A DNA stretch of 64,000 bases from JBEICQ01 sp046297395. GTDB taxonomy: Bacteria; Bacteroidota; Bacteroidia; UBA4408. Within the stretch, counting starts at the first letter, position 1, and every line of letters begins with the position of its first letter. The position numbers were made by a program, and so were the translations under genes. The stretch lies in assembly GCA_046297395.1 (NCBI GenBank), contig JBKCNM010000093.1, positions 1-64,000 of the forward strand, given 5' to 3'. The notes beneath the pieces were generated by a model. That model was not told the DNA's origin and made no database searches. It saw only the letters and a list, made by a program, of their open reading frames with translations. Positions 1 through 8,268 of the stretch are shown in pieces.

Positions 1-858
1 GCAAAAGCCCGTAAAGAAGCAGAAGCCCGCGCCAAGGCAGAGGCAGAGGCAGAAGCCAAGGCCAAAGCAGAAGCAAAAGCCCGCGCGGAAGCAGAAGCAG
101 AAGCGAAAGCCAAGGCAGAAGCGAAAGCGAAAGCAGAGGCAGAGGCGAAAGCCAAGGCAGCAGCAGAGGCCAAAGCAAAAGCTGAACTAGAGGCAAAAGC
201 CAAAGCAGAAGCAGAAGCCAAAAGAAAAGCCGAAGAAGAAGCTATAGCAAAAGCACAAGAGCAAGCCAGATTAAAAGCTGAAGAAGAAGCAAAGAAAAAA
301 GCTGAAGAAATGGCTAAAGCAAGGGCTGAGGCAGAATTAAAAATGAAAGTAGCAGCAGAGGCTGCCGCAAAGAAAAAAGCAGAGGAAGAGGCAAGAGCCA
401 AAGCCATTGCCGAGGCTGAAGCAAAAAAGAAAGCAGAATTGGATGCTCAGGCAAAAGCAAAGCAAGAACAATTTGCGAAACTTGCTGCTGAAGCAGAGGC
501 AAAGAAAAAAACAATTCCGGTTGAGGTAGTTAAACCGCCTGCCACTATAGAAAGCAAACCTTCTAATGCTGAACTTGAAGCTGAAGAAAAAGCCCGTTTG
601 GAATTGAGTAAGAAAATGACCGCCCTTGAAAAGGAAAGGTTCCTTAGTGAACTTGTTCAGAAATACCCGGAAGGGGTCACCAAAGAAATAATTGCGATAT
701 CATCCAACTTTACCATTACCCGCTTTGTCGTTATTAAAAACAAACAAGCAACGGAGTACAAAAAGGTAAAAACCCGCACCGCAACATTCTACAAGGAAAA
801 CGGCCTGGACTTAACTGAATTGGTTTACAAAATGAAAACCAAGGAATTCGATAAATAA
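1..858 (+). CDS. Ala/Glu/Lys-rich helical protein, 5' partial
   Basis: The reading frame is open from the first base, so the N-terminus lies outside the window; 285 residues are visible. The first ~175 residues are an almost pure Ala/Lys/Glu repeat (units like AEAKAKAEA), predicted to be one long charged helix like TolA domain II or a single alpha-helix spacer. A globular tail of ~90 residues follows, starting near ELEAEEKARLEL and containing KYPEGVTKE and a basic/aromatic beta-rich stretch. I do not recognise the tail. The helix probably spans the periplasm or holds two domains apart, but this is inferred from composition only. Confidence 0.75.
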   Translation, partial: AKARKEAEARAKAEAEAEAKAKAEAKARAEAEAEAKAKAEAKAKAEAEAKAKAAAEAKAKAELEAKAKAEAEAKRKAEEEAIAKAQEQARLKAEEEAKKKAEEMAKARAEAELKMKVAAEAAAKKKAEEEARAKAIAEAEAKKKAELDAQAKAKQEQFAKLAAEAEAKKKTIPVEVVKPPATIESKPSNAELEAEEKARLELSKKMTALEKERFLSELVQKYPEGVTKEIIAISSNFTITRFVVIKNKQATEYKKVKTRTATFYKENGLDLTELVYKMKTKEFDK

Positions 859-881
859 AAACCCCGGAATCTATCCCGGGG
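857..881 (-). terminator. Intrinsic terminator after tRNA-Leu
   Basis: CCCCGG (862-867) pairs with CCGGGG (876-881). On the minus strand the hairpin follows the tRNA 3' end directly and is trailed by TTTTTATTTAT, a good U-tract. On the plus strand the tail is poor, so it mainly serves the tRNA but may also slow transcripts from the convergent helical-protein gene. Confidence 0.65.
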
Positions 882-884
882 ATT

Positions 885-969
885 TGGTGCGGACGAAGGG
901 ACTCGAACCCCCACGCCTTTCAGCGCCAGATCCTAAGTCTGGTGCGGCTACCAATTACGCCACTTCCGC
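885..969 (-). tRNA. tRNA-Leu (UAG)
   Basis: The minus strand folds as a class II-size tRNA with CCA encoded. The acceptor strand begins GCGGAAG. The anticodon arm is CCAGA-CTTAGGA-TCTGG, giving anticodon UAG (reads CUA/CUG leucine codons). There is a short variable arm (CGCTGAAAGGCG) and a T-loop TTCGAGT. The 3' acceptor strand is CGTCCGC, so the sixth pair would be A.G rather than Watson-Crick. Otherwise every arm is intact. Confidence 0.93.
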
Positions 970-1003
970 TTCGTGCTGCAAATGTAAACAATTCAATCTT
1001 ATC

Positions 1004-2524
1004 TCAGGCTTTCATTATTTCAATGATGAAAATGGTTTTTCCTGGTTCAGAAGACAATAAATATACCCTTCCGCGATGATATTGTTCAACAATTCTTTTA
1101 GTGAGTGATAAACCCAGACCCCATCCTCTGGGTTTGGTTGTGAATCCGGTTTCAAAGATTTGATTTTGCGATTTTCTGGATATACCTTTTCCGGAATCTG
1201 TAATGGATATTTGTATACTTTTTTTTAACTCAGATACTGAAAAGTCAATTTTTCCTTTTCCACCCGGAATGGCATCAACAGCATTTTTAATCATGTTCTC
1301 AATAACCCAATCGAAAAGCGCCTGGTTAGCCAGTACATGAAAAGAATTTTCAATATGCACTGAAATCTCAATGCCTGAAGGAATTCTGTTTCTCATGTAG
1401 GCAATTGCAGGTGAGAGTAATTGATTCAAAGGAAGTGAAGTAAGCGATGGCGTTGAACCGATTTTTGAAAACCTATCAGTAATAATATTTAATCTGTGAA
1501 TGTCTTTTTCTATTTCATCAGATTCGTATGTCAAGCCCTTTTCACGGAGAATTTCAGACCATCCCATAAGTGAAGAAAGCGGAGTGCCCAATTGGTGCGC
1601 AGTTTCTTTTGCCATGCCCAACCAAATTAAGTTTTGTTGTGCTGTTCTGGAGATGGAGAAAAGATAATAAGCAATCAAAATATAAATTGCGATGAGTGCA
1701 AGTTGTATGAGGGGAAAATACTTTATCTTTTTAATGATTTCTGAGTTTCGGTAATGCAGCGTAATTTGCTTAATGCCCAAATCCAGTTGAATAGGGACAT
1801 TGAGCTTGTCCATTTCAGCAGCCATTTTTTTTAATTCAACTGAAGATGTTGGTGGATTTTGAATATTGCCAATGAACAAAATGGAGTCTCTTGTTCTGTC
1901 TATGGCAATTACCGGTACAGAGAGGGTATTTTTTGCGACATCTTCAATAAATGAACTTTCATAAAATTCAATCAGTGATTTTAATTTGTAGTAAATGGTG
2001 GAATTATCGTAGTACAACTTGTTATAGAGATTTTTATAATAAGGGAGAATTAAAGGATCATGCAACATCCTAATGCTCTCAAATCGGCGCTTCACAATTT
2101 CAAACTCAGCATGTTTTGCTTCCTGGATGTTTCGTGAGGTAACAGAGTCAATATTTGCCCATGAATTGATTTTGTTTTTTTCGTCAGTAAGAATAACAGG
2201 AATGGTTTTGTTACTGGAAATGACCGACAGATAAAAACTTCGGTCATCATTGTTTTCGGTTTCCAAAACCCTTCTTGTTGCATCTGCCCAAAGTTGTATT
2301 TTTTTATATTCCTCAATTCTTAGTCTGGCAAACAAATCGCTCGTAGCTCTCACAAGTGAAGCCCTGTTAATAATTGCTTTTTGCCAGGCCATTAATCGTG
2401 ATTTTTCAGAATCTTCAATCTGGGTGGCCAAAAAATTCAGGTAAATGATTGTGAAAATCACAATAATTCCTCCCCCTGCAGCCAGCAGAATTTTCCAATA
2501 TTTTTTATTTAGAAGTGCCTTCAA
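1004..2524 (-). CDS. Membrane sensor histidine kinase
   Basis: 506 residues. Transmembrane helix 1 (~12-34) and helix 2 (~271-292) flank a ~235-residue extracytoplasmic sensor region of unknown ligand. The cytoplasmic part has an H-box with phospho-acceptor His310 (ETAHQLGTPLS), then a HATPase domain: N-box ENMIKNAVDA (~409-418), G1 DSGKGI (443-448), F-box IFETGFTT and G2 GWGLGL (~467-472). All catalytic boxes look intact. No response regulator lies next to it, so this is an orphan kinase locally and the partner is unknown. The gene runs toward the tRNA, and no HAMP or PAS domain is obvious. Confidence 0.9.
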   Translation of the reverse strand: MKALLNKKYWKILLAAGGGIIVIFTIIYLNFLATQIEDSEKSRLMAWQKAIINRASLVRATSDLFARLRIEEYKKIQLWADATRRVLETENNDDRSFYLSVISSNKTIPVILTDEKNKINSWANIDSVTSRNIQEAKHAEFEIVKRRFESIRMLHDPLILPYYKNLYNKLYYDNSTIYYKLKSLIEFYESSFIEDVAKNTLSVPVIAIDRTRDSILFIGNIQNPPTSSVELKKMAAEMDKLNVPIQLDLGIKQITLHYRNSEIIKKIKYFPLIQLALIAIYILIAYYLFSISRTAQQNLIWLGMAKETAHQLGTPLSSLMGWSEILREKGLTYESDEIEKDIHRLNIITDRFSKIGSTPSLTSLPLNQLLSPAIAYMRNRIPSGIEISVHIENSFHVLANQALFDWVIENMIKNAVDAIPGGKGKIDFSVSELKKSIQISITDSGKGISRKSQNQIFETGFTTKPRGWGLGLSLTKRIVEQYHRGRVYLLSSEPGKTIFIIEIMKA

Positions 2525-2724
2525 ACCAATATTCTTTTTGGGTTAAAAGAATGGAACAACATTTCAGGGAAAGAAAGCGAAATTTGCATCGAAGGCCGCA
2601 AAATGATTAATTACAGTTGTCATCATCAAGAAAACTTTTAGCAGGATGAGTTAAATAAAAGGAATGAAGATGCGTTAAAAAATCTCTTGAAGGATTCATT
2701 TTCTGTTTAGCGTTGTGAAAATAG

Positions 2725-2732
2725 TAATTTTG
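2725..2732 (+). promoter_or_regulatory. Putative -7 element (TAnnTTTG) for the subtilase gene
   Basis: TAATTTTG matches the Bacteroidota -7 consensus. A TTCTG at 2701-2705, 19 nt upstream, is an imperfect -33 box. The implied start site is only about 4 nt before the ATG at 2743. Confidence 0.42.
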
Positions 2733-2742
2733 TACTAAGGGT

Positions 2743-4197
2743 ATGGGCTTAAAGCAATTCCTTATATACATTCTTATTTGTTGTGGTGTTTATTCATCCA
2801 GGGCCGATACATTCTTTGTAAGACTTTCTGATACAAGTGGATTCCGCAGTCAAGCTTCTGCTGTATGGGGCAAAGACCTGATGTCCATTGATTATCCTTT
2901 TTGCCAATCAAAGATTCATTTTCTGAGAAAGGTAGTCAGGGTATCGGTTGCATCTTCCATTCGTCCTGAATTGGTATCAACCATGATTCCAAACATTGAG
3001 CGTGTTTACCCACAAGTTATTTATCAACAATATTTTACTCCCAACGATTCCTTGTTCGCTTCTTTTCAATGGTATCTCACAAAAATCAGGACTGAACAGG
3101 CTTGGGAATATTCCCGTGGGGAGCCTTTCATAAAGATAGCTTTGGTTGATGATGCCATTGATATCAATCATCCTGATTTGGCGGAGAATATTGCCGTTAA
3201 TGTAAATGAAATTCCCGGTAATGGGCTGGATGATGATACCAACGGATATATTGATGATTATAAAGGATATGATGTGTCTTTGCAGTCTCCCGTAGTTACT
3301 CCCCCAACTGCGCAGTTTAGGCATGGCACTCATTTGGCCGGATTGATGGCGGCATCAAGTAATAACCTGCGCGGAATCGCATCGGTTTGCCATCATGGAA
3401 GGCTTCTTCCAATTAAGTGTACAGATAATTTTCAAACTGTTTCTCATGGACTTGAGGGTGTTGTTTACGCCATAGATGCTGGTGCTGATGTGGTGAATAT
3501 GTCATGGGGCTCCCCCTTTCCTGATCCCTTGCTCAAAGAGGTAATTGATACAGCTGTTTATCAGTCAAAAATATTTTTTGTTGCAGCAGCAGGAAACATG
3601 GGAGATTCACTCAGAAATTACCCGGCTGCCTTTGAAAATGTAGTTGCAGTCTCTGCCACCGATCAGCTTGATCAAAAGCTAAGTTCTTCCTCCTTTGGGG
3701 ATTGGATTGAAATTGCTGCTCCCGGTAGTTCTCTTTTAAGCACCGAGCCGGGTAATGGATATGCTTACATGTCGGGTACTTCTGTTGCAGCACCCCTTGT
3801 GTCCGCATCTATTGGTTTACTCTTGTCCTATAAAGCCTATCTTACCAAAGAGGAATTGATGGATTGCCTGCTCAACACCGCTGACAGTTTTCCGAATCCG
3901 TCCTTACATTTCGGCAGAGGAAGATTAAATCTGGAGAAAGCCATGGCATGTGCCGGTTTATTGGGGCTTGTGAATCCCGCAATCAGCAAGCAAAGCGAAA
4001 ATCCTCTTGGGATCACTAACCAATCAAAACTAGGTATGCATTTGTATTTTTATTCTCTTCTGGGGCAGTGCATGTATCATACCATTTTACCTCCGGGGGG
4101 TTCTCTTTTCTACAACACTCTTCATCTCCCTGATGGGATTTATATTCTTCGATCCGGACATTCCCGGGGACTAAAAATTTCCATCCACCATGGTTAA
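2743..4197 (+). CDS. Secreted S8 (subtilisin-like) serine peptidase
   Basis: 484 residues with a signal peptide (~1-21), then ~90 residues that probably form a propeptide. The subtilase domain has Asp136 (LVDDAID), His194 (RHGTHLAG), oxyanion Asn285 (AAAGN) and Ser347 (SGTSVAAP), so the full catalytic triad is present. The last ~70 residues form a beta-strand tail ending HLPDGIYILRSG.., like a short T9SS type A sorting domain without a clear PNP motif. Export to the cell surface is therefore likely but not certain. The last 8 nt overlap the start of the QueD gene. Substrate unknown. Confidence 0.9.
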   Translation: MGLKQFLIYILICCGVYSSRADTFFVRLSDTSGFRSQASAVWGKDLMSIDYPFCQSKIHFLRKVVRVSVASSIRPELVSTMIPNIERVYPQVIYQQYFTPNDSLFASFQWYLTKIRTEQAWEYSRGEPFIKIALVDDAIDINHPDLAENIAVNVNEIPGNGLDDDTNGYIDDYKGYDVSLQSPVVTPPTAQFRHGTHLAGLMAASSNNLRGIASVCHHGRLLPIKCTDNFQTVSHGLEGVVYAIDAGADVVNMSWGSPFPDPLLKEVIDTAVYQSKIFFVAAAGNMGDSLRNYPAAFENVVAVSATDQLDQKLSSSSFGDWIEIAAPGSSLLSTEPGNGYAYMSGTSVAAPLVSASIGLLLSYKAYLTKEELMDCLLNTADSFPNPSLHFGRGRLNLEKAMACAGLLGLVNPAISKQSENPLGITNQSKLGMHLYFYSLLGQCMYHTILPPGGSLFYNTLHLPDGIYILRSGHSRGLKISIHHG

Positions 4198-4549
4198 AAT
4201 TTACAAAGAATTTGTTTTTGATTCAGCCCACTTTTTACCCAATGTTGCGGAAGGACATCCTTGCAGGCACATGCATGGGCATACCTATAGAATGAAAATA
4301 TGGCTTTCAGGAGAACCAGATCCACAAACCGGCTGGTTAATGGATTTCGGGGATTTGAAAAAGCAAGTTCAACCATTACTTACACTTATGGACCACAGGG
4401 TGTTGAATGAAATATCCGGGCTTGAAAATCCAACGGCTGAAAATATTTCCATTTGGGTTTGGCAAAAATTAAAACCCTTATTACCTTCACTTGCTCAAGT
4501 AGAAATACATGAAACCCCAACATCAGGAGTAATTTATGAAGGAAATTAA
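4190..4549 (+). CDS. queD: 6-carboxytetrahydropterin synthase / PTPS family (QueD-like)
   Basis: 119 residues, the normal length for bacterial QueD. Zinc ligands are His14 (SAHFL), His29 and His31 (HMHGH). The nucleophile is Cys25 (HPCRHMHGH), with LMDH (66-69) and the pterin-anchoring Glu108 (EIHETPTS). This family turns 7,8-dihydroneopterin triphosphate into 6-carboxytetrahydropterin, the second step toward queuosine. The Cys and CxxxHGH pattern fits QueD better than true PTPS. The start overlaps the subtilase stop by 8 nt and the end overlaps the TPR gene by 14 nt, so the three are probably co-translated. No other queuosine gene is in the window. Confidence 0.88.
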   Translation: MVKIYKEFVFDSAHFLPNVAEGHPCRHMHGHTYRMKIWLSGEPDPQTGWLMDFGDLKKQVQPLLTLMDHRVLNEISGLENPTAENISIWVWQKLKPLLPSLAQVEIHETPTSGVIYEGN

Positions 4550-5246
4550 AAACATATTCCTGCTTTTCATCTGCATTCCGGCATTTTTGTTTGCCCAATC
4601 ACCCAAAGATTTGATTGAAACCGGTAAGGCACACCTGGAAAGCGGAAAACTTAAACAGGCTCACCTCTCCTTTGTAAAAGCACAGAAAATGAATGCATCC
4701 GATTACGACGCATTCTTTTTGGATGGTGTTACGCTCTATCGTATGGCTAATTACAACAGGTCTCTGGGGGCGCTTAAAAAAGCCAGAAAAATCAATCCCA
4801 ATGCTGCTGATCTCGATTTTTATACCGGACAGTGTTACCTCAAAAAGAGATTCAAAAGAACATCATTGATTTTTTTTAACAATGCCATTCAAAAAGATAG
4901 TTCAAAGGCTGAATATTTTCATAGCAAAGGCCTGGCCCTATATCGTCGAAAGAAATACAATGATGCGCTCAAAGAGTTCTACACAGCAACATTGAAATCA
5001 AAACCCTTGAGAGAATCCTTTCTCTATTTAGGCCTGAGCAACAACAGAATGAAAAAATATACAGCAGCAATTGATGATTTCACAACATGTATTGAGAGAT
5101 ATCCCGACTATGGCCTCGCTTTTTTTAACAGGGGGATACTCAAAATAAAAGTGGATGATGAGGTTGGTGCCTGTCAGGATCTTGATGAAGCACTCAAGTT
5201 GAACTATCAGCGCGCAAATAAGAAGCTGAATAAATATTGCCGTTGA
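4536..5246 (+). CDS. Exported TPR-repeat protein
   Basis: 236 residues with a clear signal peptide (MKEIKNIFLLF..LFAQS) and then roughly five to six tetratricopeptide repeats filling the rest (e.g. AYFLDG-like, FHSKGLALYRRKKYNDALKEF, AFFNRGILKIKVDDEVGA). TPR arrays bind other proteins; the partner here is unknown. The location would be periplasm or outer-membrane inner face. It starts within the last 14 nt of queD and stops 2 nt before the convergent PorP/SprF gene. It may simply accompany envelope assembly. Confidence 0.85.
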   Translation: MKEIKNIFLLFICIPAFLFAQSPKDLIETGKAHLESGKLKQAHLSFVKAQKMNASDYDAFFLDGVTLYRMANYNRSLGALKKARKINPNAADLDFYTGQCYLKKRFKRTSLIFFNNAIQKDSSKAEYFHSKGLALYRRKKYNDALKEFYTATLKSKPLRESFLYLGLSNNRMKKYTAAIDDFTTCIERYPDYGLAFFNRGILKIKVDDEVGACQDLDEALKLNYQRANKKLNKYCR

Positions 5247-5248
5247 TT

Positions 5249-6226
5249 TTATTTGAAAGCAGGACAATCTGTTTGGCTTGGCAAAACATCCTTTTGGCAA
5301 AACTTATAGCTGAAAACAATTTCGTGTGTGTTTGCGCTCACCATTCTCACTTTTGATAAGGTATAGTCAAAGCTGTATCCAATATTGATCACATCATTTG
5401 TCCATCGGATATAGGAGCCAACGCAATCGCTGATACTGCGATAAAAAATGCCCAACTCAAATTGCTTTTCATAGGTTGCGGCAAATGTTCCGGTAACTGA
5501 TGGCATCCCATAAGCAGCCCACATCAGGTGTATGGAGGGCGTAAAGGTTACTACCAAGCTTTCTTTTGAAAAAGTTTTACCTGCAGTCAGTAAGATGTGT
5601 CTACCATAATTCGCGTTGGGACTTTTAGTGGCATCGGAAAGGCTATTTCCCAATGCTTTTTTTAGACTCAGTCCGATAAAATGATCGGGAGAGTATAGCA
5701 GTACGCCAGGATTCAGATCAGGAAAGATTAATGCCTGCCCTGAAGAGGCAAGCGCAGGATCATTGATTCCATTATTAACGGCGTTGAACTTATCTGTTTG
5801 CAGAGAATATTGAACTATTCCGGCAAACAGGCCTGCGGAAAGATAAGTGTTCCCAGCAATAGGCACATGATAAGCATAAGAAAGAAACAATCCCGTTTGT
5901 CTAATGGGCCCGGCAACGCCGGTAAGGTCATTTTCAAGAAGAAACCCAATGCCATGGCGGGTTTTACGCCAAACCTTTTTTTTGTGTTTAAGCAAAAGAT
6001 TCATGCTTAAGATGGTTGTTTTTGGTGCTCCCTCAAAGCCCACCCATTGTGTGCGATATCCCAGTCTGAAATCCGTGCAGCCATAACTACCTGCTGCCGC
6101 CGGATTCAAGGCATAATAGTTCAATTGATATTGGGAATACTGAGCGATTTGCTGGGCATCAGAAACAAGTCCATGCCATACAAAGGCTGAGAAAAAAATT
6201 AATATAAGATAGCCTTTTCTGGTCAT
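5249..6226 (-). CDS. PorP/SprF family type IX secretion outer-membrane protein
   Basis: 325 residues from the ATG at 6226; a longer frame upstream would run deep into the neighbour and lacks a signal peptide at its front. The signal peptide (~1-25) ends near SDAQQ. The mature start has the family pattern YSQYQLNYYALNPAAAG, followed by strand-rich sequence of an outer-membrane barrel of the size typical for PorP/SprF (~300-350). This family partners T9SS cargo carrying type B sorting domains. The ATG overlaps the stop of the upstream cargo gene as ATGA, indicating translational coupling with that SprB-repeat protein. Confidence 0.9.
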   Translation of the reverse strand: MTRKGYLILIFFSAFVWHGLVSDAQQIAQYSQYQLNYYALNPAAAGSYGCTDFRLGYRTQWVGFEGAPKTTILSMNLLLKHKKKVWRKTRHGIGFLLENDLTGVAGPIRQTGLFLSYAYHVPIAGNTYLSAGLFAGIVQYSLQTDKFNAVNNGINDPALASSGQALIFPDLNPGVLLYSPDHFIGLSLKKALGNSLSDATKSPNANYGRHILLTAGKTFSKESLVVTFTPSIHLMWAAYGMPSVTGTFAATYEKQFELGIFYRSISDCVGSYIRWTNDVINIGYSFDYTLSKVRMVSANTHEIVFSYKFCQKDVLPSQTDCPAFK

Positions 6227-8187
6227 TTCACAATGGTTACAGTTCCTGAATGGTAATAGTTTTTCTCGTCGCCCGAAAAATTGTATTTTATCACATAATA
6301 GTAAACCGCAACAGGCAATGGCAGGCCATTGAAAGTACCATCCCATTCCTGACCGGATTCATATCCGTCGCTGTGAAAAATTTTTGAACCCCAACGGTCA
6401 AAAACATCAACCACAATATTTTCAAATCGAGATGTATTAAGAATTTGCCAAACATCGTTTACACCATCCTGATTCGGCGTAAAAACATTTATCGGTGTGA
6501 TGTATTTATTCACTTTCACCACCACTTCGTCAATACAAAAGCAGCCGTTAGGATAGGTGACGAACATGTTGTATTTCGTCTCTGTTTTAGGGGATACAAA
6601 GGGGTTGCCTGAACTTGGATCAGAAATGTCTGTGGAGGGTGTCCAACTGATGAGTGAACCCGGAGGAACAACAGGAAAAAGAGCCACTGATTCGCCGATG
6701 AGAATGGTTTTGTCTTCACCTGCACTGCAATCTGTTGCAGTTTCGCTGGGAGTGAATCCAATCAATCCGTCTGCGTTTGCGGAACAACCATTGGCGTCTA
6801 TCACCGTGGCGGAATAAGTTCCTGAGACAAGCGAAGTAAACAAACCTGTACTATTTGTTTCCCCACCGGCCAGGCTGATTTGGTAGGGAGCAGTTCCTCC
6901 TAAAGCAATGAATTTTATTGAACCTGAGTTACCTAGACAATTCGCATTGGCAGTTGATTGAACAAATAAAACCGGAGGCGAATTTTCAATCACCGTAACC
7001 TTGTCAACATACACGCAACCATTGCCATTATTATCTCTTAACTCAATGGTGTAGGTACCTGCAGAGAGATTGTTAAACACTCCTGAAACAGATGTTTGGG
7101 CGGTTCCAGGAGGTGGAACAAGGGTATAGGTAATTCCGGCAGTTGCACCGATAATTGAGTTTAGCGGATAGAAAATTCTTCCGTCCGATCCCCTGCATGC
7201 AGCCATCAAAGAAGAGCCTGTTGCTGATTGTATACCTGAGTTTGCACTCACAAAAACCACGATTGTACTGTCGCATATGCCATCGCTGATGGTAATCTGA
7301 TAGGTGCCTGCAATGAGGTTGTTGAATGCAGGATTGTTTGTTTCAGGACCACCATTAAGGGCGTAGGTGAAACTTCCTGTTCCTCCACTCACATTGTTAA
7401 GTTGAATGGATCCATTTGCTAGATTACAATCAGCTGCACCGGAAAAAGCTGTGTATGTAATGAGGCTATCCGTACTGATGGTGGCTTGTCTGCTAATACT
7501 GCATCCCAAGGCATTGATGATGTTCACTGTATATGTACCGGGATTTAATCCTGAAAATACAGCATTCGATCCGGGAGGCCCTGCATTGAGGGAGTATTGA
7601 TAGGGTTGTTCACCAAGGAAAACATCTGTTACACTAATTTGTGCTTTGTAATTACATACCGGATTTAATAGATCCAGTTTTGCCGTTGGAGTAATGGCGC
7701 CTCCTGATGCGCTTGCAGAAAAGTCACAAACCGAAGGAACTGTTCCGGTATCACCACATACGAGAACATACAAGCGTGTACCTGCGGAAAGACCTGAGAG
7801 TGATAAGCTGTCACCCGCATTTATATTTGCATCGCAGAGGAGTTCGTTGAATGGATTTGCACAAGACAAGGCCGCAAAAATACTTGCACGCAAAACAGGT
7901 GTACCACTGATTGCATTGATGTTGTTGAATGAAATGTGGACAGATCCTGTGTCATTTACAATGGTGGTTGTGAACCAAACTCCGTCCAGAGGATTCGCAA
8001 GACAGGCGGGAATGACATTAAAATCGGTTGTTGCGTTTTGGGTTGAAGCATTTACCGTTGTGCCATGACAAAGTGCAAGTGCACCCGCACAATCGTCATT
8101 AGCTGGCGTTTGTGCAGGCAAAATACCGGAAATTAAAACCAGCAATAGGGTGAAATAAAGGAAAAGGCCCGCCGGTGTTTTTTTCAT
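6223..8187 (-). CDS. SprB-repeat protein with T9SS type B (gliding-associated) C-terminus
   Basis: 654 residues. A signal peptide (~1-26) precedes an N-domain of ~140 residues with paired cysteines (DDCAGALALC..). Four SprB-like repeats follow, each ending in a G-T-Y-T/Q/S pattern (LNPGTYTVNI, LIAGTYQITI, LSAGTYTIEL, LVSGTYSATV). The last ~90 residues are the gliding-associated C-terminal domain: NVFTPNQDGVND, VVDVFDRWGSKIF and W-DGTFNG. This is a cell-surface T9SS cargo, possibly an adhesin. The companion PorP/SprF gene is coupled just downstream, matching the known SprB-SprF pairing. Confidence 0.92.
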   Translation of the reverse strand: MKKTPAGLFLYFTLLLVLISGILPAQTPANDDCAGALALCHGTTVNASTQNATTDFNVIPACLANPLDGVWFTTTIVNDTGSVHISFNNINAISGTPVLRASIFAALSCANPFNELLCDANINAGDSLSLSGLSAGTRLYVLVCGDTGTVPSVCDFSASASGGAITPTAKLDLLNPVCNYKAQISVTDVFLGEQPYQYSLNAGPPGSNAVFSGLNPGTYTVNIINALGCSISRQATISTDSLITYTAFSGAADCNLANGSIQLNNVSGGTGSFTYALNGGPETNNPAFNNLIAGTYQITISDGICDSTIVVFVSANSGIQSATGSSLMAACRGSDGRIFYPLNSIIGATAGITYTLVPPPGTAQTSVSGVFNNLSAGTYTIELRDNNGNGCVYVDKVTVIENSPPVLFVQSTANANCLGNSGSIKFIALGGTAPYQISLAGGETNSTGLFTSLVSGTYSATVIDANGCSANADGLIGFTPSETATDCSAGEDKTILIGESVALFPVVPPGSLISWTPSTDISDPSSGNPFVSPKTETKYNMFVTYPNGCFCIDEVVVKVNKYITPINVFTPNQDGVNDVWQILNTSRFENIVVDVFDRWGSKIFHSDGYESGQEWDGTFNGLPLPVAVYYYVIKYNFSGDEKNYYHSGTVTIVK

Positions 8188-8268
8188 TTGGAAAGTAAAG
8201 TTGAGGTAAATGCCCTTGACTGATTTAAAAATGATAAAAAATTTTCAACAAACCCAATTTAATAAGTA

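Noticed and set aside
314..514. Leucine-rich minus-strand frame
   Set aside because: It is the mirror of the A/E/K repeat coding on the plus strand and has no start signals or family pattern.
1..520. Regular short-period repeat that could suggest a CRISPR or satellite array
   Set aside because: The period follows codons of an Ala/Glu/Lys helix in one open frame; no fixed repeat-spacer pattern exists.
6227..6346. Longer N-terminus for the PorP/SprF protein
   Set aside because: It overlaps the upstream cargo gene and has no signal peptide; the ATG at 6226 forms an ATGA junction and gives one.
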